NCBI GenBank assembly: GCA_022592435.1
Contig: JABYQS010000369.1
Span: 1 to 26,996 of the forward strand
Length of the DNA stretch: 26,996 bases
Source of the DNA: Cerioporus squamosus
Lineage: Eukaryota; Basidiomycota; Agaricomycetes; Polyporales; Polyporaceae
Reading direction: 5' to 3'
Part shown: positions 1 to 10,022 of the stretch, in pieces
Layout: the number at the start of each line of letters is the position of its first letter
Position numbering within the stretch: position 1 is the stretch's first letter
Notes under the pieces: generated by a model
The model's database searches: none
What the model was told of the DNA's origin: nothing
The model's input: only the letters and a program-made list of their open reading frames with translations
Translations under genes and position numbers: made by a program

Positions 1-703
1 AGTGTCGTCCTTCTCCCTCGGACCGTCGTTCTTGACGCACTGGCGCGCGCGAAGGGTGCGGACAAAGTTTGGCGCCTCATCGAAGACGGCGCGCCTGGCA
101 AGTTCAGGGTTCAAGGCCAGATTGACCAGCCATCGGGCAGTGGACCTCGTCACATTGCGACGCGGGGTATGCATGCACCGATATGCTGAGCGGCGCTTGT
201 CTCACCGTGAACTGCTACACAGGGAACACTCTCTACACGCTCCACGAACTGGCAAGCACCTTGACTCAGCAGGACATCCCGGCAGCGCCGAACGGGACCA
301 CTGGGCCCCTCATCGCGAATTTCTCCATCCTCCCGGATGGCCTTCCTCAAGGCGCCGATATGGCTGCCGGAGAATTCTCCTCACCGAGGCATCGCCGAGT
401 TTCCCCGAGCCGTTCATCTACGTGTCCAACCGCAACACGGGCGTACAGGACCCGCGCGGCGACGCGATCGCCATTTTCCAGGTCGAGCCGAAGCTCAAGC
501 TGCTTGGCCACGTCTTCACCGGCCTTGACCAGATACGCGGGATGGAGTTTGGAGGGCCGCAAAAGGAGTTCCTCATCGCCAGTGGCGTGGCGGGCTCCGC
601 GGGCACGATCGTGTTGAAGAGAACGCAAGGCGGGAAGAACCTCACGCTCTTGACGAGGAACCTAGAGATACCCACTAGGACGAGCTTCGGTGGTTGGAAC
701 TGA
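1..703 (+). pseudogene. 3' part of a lactonase / carboxymuconate cyclase-like (YbhE-type) beta-propeller gene, frameshifted
   Basis: The product is the C-terminal half of a seven-bladed beta-propeller protein of the lactonase / 3-carboxymuconate cyclase family, often called isomerase YbhE in basidiomycetes. It aligns block by block with the last exon of the intact gene at 7465-8905: both carry WRL..DGAPGK, GQIDQ, GSGPRHI, LTQQ, QDPRGDAIAI, HVFTG, QIRGM, GVAGSAGT and PTRTSF. The reading frame runs from the window edge to 166. A 56-nt intron (167-222, GT-AG) follows that the intact copy lacks, and translation continues in frame 3 from 223. Near 369-375, just before ILLTEA, the frame changes with no intron that could explain it, and the rest reads in frame 2 to TGA at 701-703. 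The last residues diverge from the intact copy. The 5' part lies outside the window. The frameshift may be real inactivation or a base error; the rest of the protein is well conserved. Confidence 0.
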
Positions 704-1819
704 GGGAACCAGATAGCCAAGCTTCATTGAGCTTCGAAGAGGTGTAGCTGTGTACAACTATGCATGAGCCGTACCTTGACTGGAAGTGAGGCGTGTTCCT
801 GAGCGATCCCAACCTGAACGCATTCCCATGACGATCTACTTAGTCTCTCCACAAGAGTTTGTCTCCAAGGTTTCCTTCGCTCAACTGGGTCGTACTGACT
901 ACCGGTTGCAGAGTCTACTCGCATTCAGTCTCCGATGAATTTACTCAAGCTCAAGACTCTACTTGATTAAGGTCACGCACACATCGCGATTGTCACGCTG
1001 ATAAGCTTGAGCTTGAGCTTCCTGCTACGCCACTAGCTCAGCAGTATATCTCAAGTCACATCGGCACAAAGTGCTCATTGCCATGCGCCACGCATACAAC
1101 ATCTTGGCAACTTCGCGAACGCACTGCGGAGACTGCGGGAACGTCTAAGGTGGGCTCACATGACGTCGAGGGTGGGAATCCAGTCACCATCCCCGGTGGC
1201 AAACACCTGATCAAAGCAGACGGGATATCCCGCTGTAGAACCAAGCAGGGGTACCGAAAATGCCGTAAGTTACCCTTGAATACCTAGGCATGAACGCTAT
1301 GCTGACGCCACGCCAAGCACGGTCGACTTCACCGCCAAGTATACTTCCCTGTCGTGGCCGCCCAGCGCGTATTGGTTCCATGTTTCTGCAGTAACCACTC
1401 ATGATAACGCAGAGATGAGTTACCGATGCAGTGCTCTAGCTCGGAGAAGTGCAACGGAAGCCAGCGTTTCGAGGGACGTTGATCTTTGTCTCGGTCCAGG
1501 TCACATCCGCCCAATAAGCTCTCACACGGACCTATACCAGGACGCGGATGTGCATACGGACGGGATCGAGCGGACCCGTCTTGCGACCAAGAATGGCCCA
1601 CGATGCTTAGGGCATATGCCTTCCTGTCACAGATGACCTACATATGAGCGGCCGATAAGGACCAAGAAGGTCTGAGATACGCTGGATTGGCATCTCTGAC
1701 TAATCCCAAGGCGACGGCCGACGATGTTTTCCCCCGCAGGTGAGTCTCAAGAACCCGTGCCTTCATATAGCGTGCTAATGCGTCCGACACCATGTAGGCT
1801 CCAGGATCAGCTCTCCACC
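704..1819. other. Intergenic region and probable 5' flank of NR1
   Basis: No protein or RNA gene is supported. Short AGCTTGAGCTTGAGCTT-like direct repeats lie around 1003-1020. Two GATA-factor-type hexamers (HGATAR) occur at 999-1004 (TGATAA) and 1653-1658 (CGATAA); GATA factors of the AreA/NIT2 type activate nitrate genes in fungi, but this density is close to chance. A weak TATA-like CATATAG sits at 1764-1770, about 50 nt before the preferred NR1 start. The reading frame of NR1 exon 1 stays open back to an ATG at 1724, so part of this stretch could be coding. Confidence 0.
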
Positions 1820-4800
1820 ATGGCTGCGTTGGCGACTGAACAACTCCAACCACCGCTCTCTGCTATGCCTCCAGCACAGATCATGTCCTTGAAGGAGTGT
1901 TCTGGCTACGAGAAGAGCGATTCGCATGATGCCAGTGCCACTTCGACTCTGGGAGCACCTCCGACTGCCTCCGCGTACCCGGGACAAATATCGGACGCGT
2001 CATTGGACTCACACTGGCGGCAGGCCTTGCGCAACGGCGATTCCCTAGTCACTATACGAGATATCAAGGCAGCCTCTCCCAAGTGAGTCCTGATTTGTCT
2101 GATCGCTGATCGATTTTGATCGTTATGATTAGCTATAAAGTCAAGAACCCGAGGGTGAGTCTTCTTAGCAAACGACCCGACATCATGCTGACAGGGCCCA
2201 CAAGAACTACGACTTTGCACGCTATGTCCTCCCGATCAGTGAGATCGAGATCAAGGAGCAGAAGCATTTGACGAAGCAGTCACTTACCGACGAGAAGGTT
2301 GCTCTCTCTGAGGCAGCATCCCTCTCGTCGAATACGACGCTCGCATCCGACGACCCCGTCGGTTGCGATAGGGACCCTTCGCAAGCCAATAGAATGAGCA
2401 AACCTGCCATCTCGACGGAGGAAGCCGAGTTCCAATCCAAAGTCCTCAGGGAGTTCGGTACCATCGCTGCATTCAATAACAATATGGGCATCCCGAACGG
2501 CAACCTGAAGTCCTTGGACGGCGATGCCCTCCAGCAACTTGACAGCTACCTGAGCATCGATGACCAGTGAGGATACGATGTTCCAGGTGCCGGTGCGATC
2601 GCACTGACACATATGCTATAGAAACACGCCAGACTCATGGATTCCTCGTTCCCCCGAGCTGCTCCGCCTCACCGGAAAGCACCCTCTCAACGCAGAGCCG
2701 AACCAACTTCGTCTATTCGAAGCCGGCATGATCACTCCCACCAAGTGAATAGTCATAACTTCCGTGCTCAGTTGAAGGAGTCAGACTGATCCTATTGGCA
2801 GGCTGCACTTCGTCCGCAACCATGCCGCGGTGCCCCAGCTCAATTGGGAAACACACACCTTCTCGGTATACGCGGACCCTTCGGATCTTCTCTCGAAGCC
2901 GCGACACTTCAATATGGATGAACTCACATCCGGAGACTTCAGAGTCATCGAAATCCCCGTTACCATGGGGTGTGACGGCAGTAAGCACACACTCGCGTCG
3001 GAACCACCAGTTGCGATTGACTGCTGGCAGACCGCAGGAAGGAAGTGAACATGGTCAAGAGGACAGTAGGATTCAATTGGTCAGCTTCTGGGGTGTCGAC
3101 GGCTATCTGGCGTGGAGTACCGGTGCGCGACGTACTTTTGGCGTGCGGTGTACGAGAAACGCCTCCCGAGGAAAGATGGCAAGTTCGCATGATCATCATC
3201 GTCTGTCCGCCCCCGCTGATCACTGCTCTTGATCAGGTATATCAACTTCGAGGGCGCCGATGAACCTGCGGATGGTCCTTACGCCACCTCGATTCCACTC
3301 ACGCATGCGATGAACCCGGCGAACGATGTCATACTCGCGTTCGGAATGAACGGAAGGGTATTGCACCCTGACCACGGATACGTGCGTAGAATAACGCAAA
3401 CATTCGCGCAGATGCTCATGATGCTTCGCCTCCCCAGCCTGTCAGAGTCATCATCCCGGTGAGTATGGTCTTACATGCGGTCACCGGCTATATTCTGACA
3501 TTGCTCTTTACAGGGGTATGTTGGTGGCCGACAAATCAAATGGCTGAAGAAGGTGGGCGTGGTTGATAGGTGGTCGAACTAACGGCGTATCTCAACGTTC
3601 AATCGACTAGATGTGGGTCACCAAGCAGCCGAATATGTCCTTCTATCGTCAGTTCAAGTAGTCTATCTTCGTATGACCGTTGATACCTGACTCGACTTGC
3701 AGACGTCTGGGACAATAAGGTCATCCCCTCGTTCATCGATTCCAAGAACCATCCACTCGCTAGGACTTTCTTCGAGGATGAAAGCACAGCGTGTTGGGAA
3801 CAGGTGGGCCAACTCGTTTGTCTTCCGAGTCGAAGCACGTAGCTAAGCTGGTTATTTGCCACAGACTCTGCAATCGTTCATATGTAAACCGGCACACGAC
3901 GAACGTATCACGCTGATCGACGCCAGCTCTTACGAGAGGACGTACACCGTGGAGGGTATCGCGTTCAATGGAGGCGGAGAGCGTATCGAACGCGTCGAGC
4001 TCAGCCTAGACGGCGGGAAGACGTGGAGATACTGCTTCCGGCACTTCCTGGAATCACCTCTCAGGTGCGTGAAGTCTTTATATGTCTACTGACCTTCCTC
4101 ACACACCGTACGCAGGAATGGCGACAAGTACTGGACATGGATCTTCTGGTACGATAGACCCTGCCGACTCTCCCAGCGAGTCAAGGCTCACTTGCACTGG
4201 CAGGTCTTGCGACGTCAAGGTTCGAGAGATGGTTGACGCGTTCGAGATCATCGTGCGAGCGCATGACAAGAAGAAGAACTTCCAGCCTGAGCACATCACA
4301 TGGTCAGTATACCCGCTATTCCATAGACAATGACATGCGTCATGACCTGACCATCGACCCTACAGGAATTTGACTGTAAGTTTCACTCGAGCTAGCTCTG
4401 CAGCTACTGACGGCGTTGGCGACGATAGGGAATGATGAAGTAGGTTCAGCCTCTGGGATCGCGGGTACGCCGGCTGATCATCCTGTCGCGAAGCAATGCA
4501 TGGTATCGTGTGCGGCCCAACGTCCTGGAAGACCCTACCACGTCCCTCTCCGTCGTCCAGTTCCAGCATCCGGTTGCACCGGGAGAAGCTGCTGGCGGCT
4601 GGATGACACCTCCTGATGACCAGGTCTCGCAGAGCAACTGCCTGCCGAAGGACATGCCCACATATTCATTGGCGGAGATCGCCAAACACAACAAGCCGGT
4701 GAGTGGCTCTCAAGTTTTCGTTGCAGCAGACATATCCTGACCATGATGCGAATACGTGCTAGGACGATGCATGGATCATCTTGGACAACAAGGTGTACGA

Positions 4801-6345
4801 CGTGACGTCCGTGCTCTCTTGGCATCCAGGTAGGCACACAGTGCAAGGTCGGGCGCGGACGTGGGTGGTGATGTAACACATATCAGGCGGCGCGAAGTCC
4901 ATAATGATCTACGCGGGCAAGGCTACTGTTGATGCTACAATTGAGGTGAGCACGACGCCGAAGCACTTCCCGGTCAAGTCGTTCACGCATGCCTTTGCAC
5001 AGTACAACGCCATTCACGACAACTGTAAGTCCTACACGACAATATATGTCAGTGCGTCGCCGCTCATGCAGTGCATCATTGGCAGATGCGCATACGAGGA
5101 GGGACGAAGGCCTCATAGGTGGACTCTCGGAGGACGGGAACAAGGTTATGCAAGCCGACTCTATCCGAGCGGCGAAGGAGCTGTCAGAGCTGAAAGCGCA
5201 AAGGAAAGGGCTCGCTCTTCAGCCCGACGTATTCATCTCGGCAAAGCTCATCAAGCGCGAGAAGGTCACAGCGGATAGCAGGTAGGCCGAACGGTCGAGA
5301 GAGCTCTCGTTACGCGTCTTGACTCTGTTGCACAAGGCTATACACATTCGAGCTTCCCCGCAACCCGGATGGGACGCACGGTGTTCTGGGACTCCCGGTC
5401 GGTCGGCACATCCAGATTGCGTTGCACTTTCAAGACCAGGCCGTATTCCGAAGCTATACCCCCGTCCGACCAGTGCTCCCCTCCGAAGAAGATGGAACTT
5501 TCGACCTGCTTGTCAAGACGTACATGCCTTCGAACGGCACTATGGTCTCTCCTGGTGGCACGATCTCCAACTATCTAGATTGCATGGAAGAAGGTACGCC
5601 ACTCCTTGGCGAACGGACCCAGCATTGGCTTGACGATGCGCCTAGGCGAGGAGATCGACATTCGTGGTCCGTCCGGTGGTATCACGTACAATGGCCGTGG
5701 TGACTTCGAGATTGACGGAGAGCTCTTCCACTTCGACAAGGTGAGTCTCAGAGTTGGCTATCAGACCTATCGACTCACAAATCTCTTCGATAGATTAACC
5801 TGGTCTCCGGAGGGAGTGGGCTGACACCCCATTGGCAACTCATCCGGGCCATTCTGTCAGACCCGGAGGATAAGACCCTCGTCTCCCTGATCAACAGGTA
5901 TAATATACCTGCGGGTACTACTAGGAGGCTGCTGACTCGGTATATTGTAGCAACAAGACCTACGACGACATCTGGCTGCGCTCCAACCTCGAGCGGTACT
6001 CTCAGGAGCATCCCGATAGGTTCAAGATGTGGAACATCCTCTCGATCGCACCTTCGGGCGTGGATTGGAAGGTACGCAGCGTTCCTTCCGCAGCCATTCG
6101 CGCGGTGTCTCACAGGTGGTCTAGCATTCCGTGGGCAGGTTGGCTAAGGCGACCATGTGAGTATTCACATATGCTACGCAGTGGGCGGACGTGCTCACTT
6201 TTGCCGCAGGGAGGAGCACTTTTATCCCAGTGGACCCGGTGTCGGCACCTTCCTCTGTGGTCCGGTTGGCCTCATCGAGGACGCAGCACTTCCCGCCCTG
6301 CAGGAACTTGGGTTCGAAGACGGGCGGTCCGTCTTCGCCTTCTGA
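1820..6345 (+). CDS. niaD: Assimilatory nitrate reductase, paralogue 1 (NR1)
   Basis: Reduces nitrate to nitrite in the cytosol with NAD(P)H, using Moco, heme and FAD. Exons: 1820-2082, 2133-2154, 2205-2566, 2622-2744, 2802-2980, 3031-3178, 3237-3381, 3438-3458, 3514-3552, 3611-3647, 3703-3803, 3865-4064, 4116-4148, 4204-4302, 4366-4375, 4429-4439, 4494-4698, 4763-4829, 4887-4945, 5003-5024, 5086-5281, 5337-5593, 5646-5740, 5794-5897, 5951-6071, 6125-6156, 6210-6345. They join without a stop to about 1,028 residues. Moco domain: catalytic Cys near residue 314 in GCDGNRRKE. Dimerisation region: SLDGGKTW and EHITWNLTGMMNN. Cytochrome b5: WHPGG with heme His near 687, second His near 713 in AIHDN. 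FAD domain: RSYTP near 819 and GPSGG. Nucleotide domain: GGSGLTP near 904 and CGPVG near 1000. The start was chosen for its CCACCATGG context; ATGs at 1724, 1778 and 1865 are alternatives. One intron is GC-AG and three acceptors are AAG. Exon 2/3 splicing is the least certain join. Confidence 0.
3179..3236 (+). other. GC-AG intron in NR1
   Basis: This 58-nt intron starts TG|GCAAGT and ends CAG. Splicing joins TG to GTAT and gives ..ERW-YINFEGAD, the same Trp codon split as in NR2, where the donor at the homologous site is a normal GTATGT. No GT nearby gives the right phase, so a GC donor is the only frame-consistent reading. The rest of the donor (GCAAGT) is the strong consensus known for GC-AG introns. 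Confidence 0.
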
Positions 6346-7464
6346 GGGCACCACACGCTTGCGCAAATGTTGCGATATGCCGGCAACTATCAACAAGTAT
6401 CGGTGCTACATCCAAGACGAGTCTTCCATCTACCTACACGCCGAGCTTGTGGCGCGTGCAATATTATTGCGAGGAGCATCGTGCCTAGTAAATGGGAACG
6501 GCCAGATGTTCAGCTATTGGAACATTCTGAGGATACAGCGGCAAAGGCAGGTAGTCAGCGATTGACTGGAGACTACCATGGTGCCGATTCGTCGGCGGCT
6601 GACAGCGCTTGCAGTGTTAGTAAGTTCACGATGAGGGTGATCTTCGCCCTCGCGCCTGAGTGAGGGCCAACGAAAACAGGAAAACTTGAAGCTTGAAGCT
6701 TGAGGGCGGACATTTTTACCTTTCCACCTCCCGGCCTGAGAATGAGCACCTCCAGCTGAGCAGCTTCAGCTTCCTGCAGGCTCTTCGGGTCCGGATCCGA
6801 CCTCCGAGTCGCGAACTTGTACACGGTCACGCCGTTGTCACATCTGTAGTGGCGGCCCTCGGGCAGTGCAGGCGCTTCGTCCAGGACGACCATGATCATC
6901 CGCATCGTTTCGACCGGTCAGATTGTCTCTCCCTCTGCGATAGCGTACATGAACACTGGCCCCGCCTCGGACTACCTGAATGCACCTTGTGCTCTAGCCT
7001 CAAGGCGATAGCTGGCGTGAAAAGACATCAAGCAGTTCCCTATCTGCTAGAATCTCTGCGAAAGAATCTCTCGGCCCCCATGTTGCCCCACGAGCACTGT
7101 TCGGTTTGCTTGATGTGTCGTAAGCTGTTCTTCACCGTCGCGGAATGATCTTTTGATGACTTCGCAGAACCAAGAGCAGTGTCCGTGTGCATTGTGCAAC
7201 GACCGAAGACGCCGAGTTCGCACAAACCAGCGTGATCACAAAGGCGATGGGCGAGCGGACCCCAGATATAATAGTGGGCGGCGTCCACATGGGTACGCTC
7301 TCTTTTCTCTCTCTTCCCGGCCATCCGCGCATGCACGACCTGGTGTTGTGACTTCCGGCGACCACATATAAGCTAGCTCGAACCTAATAACCCCACTCAT
7401 TCCCAACTCACTGCCTGGAGCACTTCACGCCGCACGCGCCACGACATCACCTCACGACATCACC
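6346..7464. other. Intergenic: NR1 3' flank and promoter region of the lactonase gene
   Basis: No gene is supported. Open frames occur on both strands (for example 6693-7148 on + and 6573-6905 on -), but they overlap each other and neither resembles a protein I know. A short tandem GAAGCTTGAAGCTTGA occurs near 6688-6704. The right end carries TATA-like sequences ahead of the lactonase start codon. Confidence 0.
7366..7371 (+). promoter_or_regulatory. Probable TATA box of the lactonase gene
   Basis: ATATAA inside CCACATATAAGC lies about 95 nt upstream of the ATG at 7465. A second ATATAA at 7266-7271 is about 195 nt upstream. Inference from sequence and spacing only. Confidence 0.
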
Positions 7465-8905
7465 ATGGTCAACTTCACGATTCTTGCCGGCGGGTACTCG
7501 TCCGCCATCGTGTCCTACCTCTTCAACTCGGACGCGAACACGCTTTCCGTACTCGGCTCGAACCCGAGTGGCACGAACCCATCGTGGATCGCCTTGCACC
7601 CGACGAACAAAAGCATCCTCTAGTGCGTCACCTTCAGTGCCTAATAGCTCTCGTTCTCGATTTGACCTTTACGATCATCCCACTCCTGCCTTGCATGCGC
7701 CCGTGTCGGCAGTGCTGTCAATGAAATCGAGCAGGGCGCCATCCAGTCCTTTGTAGTGAAGTCGGATGGCCTGCTCACCGGCGCACTCGACACTGCAAAC
7801 ACTGGCGGAACCTCAGACCCCCGAAATGGTCCGGCATTCACAATCCCGCTCTCGACTGGCGAGGTTGCCGCGATGAACGTACGTGGCCCATCTATTCCCT
7901 GCCTTATCCCGTTTCCGTACCTCGTGTTTATTCACGCTTGCGCGCCACACCCACGTAGTTTGGGTCAGGCAATGGCGTGTTCATTCCGACAGAAGAGGAT
8001 CCGACAGCGTTCGTCACGGGCTCGCCAGTCATCACATTCCCCGCCACGGCGACCTCGCACCCGCACATGGCGCTCGAGGTCGGCTCGGAAGTCTTCGTCC
8101 CGGACCTGGTACGTCCCAGTCATCCATATCGAGGCGGGCAACGCCGCCTCCTGCGTTTCGATGGTGTGTCTGACCCTGATTCTCTCCCCCTCCTTGCGCT
8201 TGTCATTCGCCTGCCCATTCCCTTTCCGCCGCCGCCGCCGCCGCTTTCGCGCTTGGCCCCGTGCGTTACGCACAATAACAGGGGGGAGACACGATCTGGC
8301 GGCTCGTGCAAGACGGCGCGCCGGGCAAGTACAAAATCCAGGGCCAGATCGACCAAGCCCCAGGCTCCGGCCCGCGCCACATCGTCGTGCGCGGCGACCA
8401 GCTGTACACGATCCACGAGGACGACTCGACGCTCACGCAGCAGACGATCCCGTCCGACCCGTCCGTGCACGCCGCGCCCGCGACCGCGAACTTCTCGGTC
8501 ATCCCCCCGGACGTGCCCGCGAAGGCGACGATGTTCGCGGCGGAGATCCTGCTCGCGGAGGCGAGCGCGCAGCCGGGCTCGAACTTCACGCAGCCGTACA
8601 TCTACGCGTCGAACCGGAACACGAACCTGGACGCGCAGGACCCGCGCGGGGACGCGATCGCGATCTACGCGGTCGAGCCCGCGCTGACGTTCGTCAAGCA
8701 CGTCTTCACGGGCCTCAACCAGATCCGCGGGATGCAGCTCAGCGGGGGCGGCGAGAACGAGTTCCTCGTCGCCGCGGGCGTCGCCGGGAGCGCGGGCACG
8801 GTCGTCCTCCGGCGCACGCAGGGCGGGGCGGACCTCGAGGTCGTCGCGACGAACACCGACGTCCCGACGCGCACGAGCTTCGTCTGGCTCGAGAGTCAGC
8901 AATGA
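7465..8905 (+). CDS. Lactonase / 3-carboxymuconate cyclase-like (YbhE-type) beta-propeller protein
   Basis: A seven-bladed beta-propeller protein of the lactonase family, which includes bacterial 6-phosphogluconolactonase YbhE and fungal 3-carboxy-cis,cis-muconate lactonising enzyme. The true substrate cannot be read from sequence. Four exons join in frame: 7465-7622, 7713-7878, 7959-8108 and 8282-8905, giving 365 residues, a normal length for the family. The start MVNFTILAGGYSS with IVSYLF and NPSWIALHP is the typical first blade; no signal peptide is seen, so the protein is probably cytosolic. Recognisable blocks include GPAFTIPLSTGE, SHPHMALEVGSEVFVPDL, GSGPRHIVV and NQIRGMQ. Exon 4 uses G or C at almost every third codon position, far more than exons 1-3. 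The stop is TGA followed by CTC, and the frame stays open for another 54 codons. The truncated gene at 1-703 is its paralogue, so the two flank NR1. Confidence 0.
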
Positions 8906-9070
8906 CTCGGCGCTGGCTCTGGTGCTAGCTCTGGCTCTGGCGCTGGTTCTGGTGTTGGTTCTGGTCCTGACTCTGCGGCAGGTGGTTTAAGGCCTGACGT
9001 AGCCGTGACGACGGCCGTGACGTTGTCGGCCATGGTGCCTCTGCTATTGTCTCTACTGCGTACGTGCTAA
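8906..9070 (+). other. In-frame Ser/Gly-rich reading frame after the lactonase stop
   Basis: Directly after the UGA at 8903-8905 the same frame stays open for 54 codons to TAA at 9068-9070. It begins LGAGSGASSGSGAG, continues with Gly/Ser repeats through about 8968, and ends in a hydrophobic stretch, LSAMVPLLLSLLRTC. The repeat is a six-base GGTTCT/GGCTCT array. It could be a readthrough extension, a former C terminus cut off by a new stop, or a simple repeat that happens to be open. Third positions are mostly T within the repeat, unlike the preceding exon, which weakens the coding reading. Confidence 0.
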
Positions 9071-10022
9071 CTTATGATATGTGGTGTAGTGTATTTCATT
9101 ATCCGGGCAATGCCATGGTCTTCTGCCTATCCTGCGGAAGAACCTTGGGAGTGGGAGTCCCTGCGTGCCGTTCTGGACTAGGGCGTGCTGTGAGGACATC
9201 CCTTTTCCGGTCTTGCTCAGAGTCCTCCTGCGCTAGCACAATTGCGGCGCAAGGATTCGGAAGCCGCGCACCAAGCTGGTTACTTACTCAGGCCTCAAGG
9301 TTCGGAGGAGTCGAGACCACCTTGGAAGAAGGCAACTCTCCACTCTAAATGATGGGCGGGGCCGCGAGGGTATTATGTGCGGGTACTTATATTCATCACG
9401 CAAGCATGCGCTCGAGTCTCAAGACAATGGGCGTGAGTAAGTTACTTGTACATTTTGTCATCATCTGACAGCGACGGGGTGCGGGGACGGTGGGCGGTGT
9501 GTGATTGATCGTGGGTGGTGGTGGGGCCATTTATGTGTGTATCGTGCGAGGTCGTCATCTATAGTCCATGAAGTGTAACACACTCGGCAAGCAAGAAAGC
9601 GGCGCGCAGTCGGGCAGGACAGGATAGGACATGGGAGGGTAGGGTCAGGGATGGCGATGGACGCCCGTGCACGATGTATGCAAGATGCAAGAAGGGTATG
9701 GTGCGAGCGGGTGGTGAAACGAGACACGAGAGCAGCAGCAGGAGCAGGAGCAGGAACAGCATTGCGAGGCAGGGGTATTAACAACTATGTACGAGTAGTA
9801 TACACATGCACAGTGAGAGACGGCCGAGTCGTTGCGATTGCGATATGCGATGGGAACGGAGAAGGAGGAGAAGGAGGAGGAGAGAAAACGTTGTCGTTGT
9901 CCGCTATGTCAGCTAGCCAAGAAAGTCAAAAGTCACCGGGGCCGGAATCCAGTTCATACAAGAAAAGCCTCTTCTGTCTCCCCCGTGCGGTCCCGCACGC
10001 AGCGAGTTCACAACGTCGACGT
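9071..10022. other. Intergenic, with low-complexity purine-rich stretches
   Basis: No gene is supported. An AGCAGCAGGAGCAGGAGC-like array lies around 9731-9757 and a GGAGAAGGAGGAGAAGGAGG array around 9858-9884. The open frames here come from these repeats. This is the 3' flank of both the lactonase gene (+) and the F-box-like gene (-), which converge. Confidence 0.

Noticed and set aside
6573..6905. 110-codon minus-strand frame with a protein-like stretch
   Set aside because: No recognisable domain, no splice partner, and a competing + strand frame over the same bases.
8120..8902. 260-codon minus-strand open frame antisense to the lactonase gene
   Set aside because: It is an Arg/Val/Asp-rich shadow created by the extreme GC content and G/C third positions of exon 4 and intron 3; no family resemblance.
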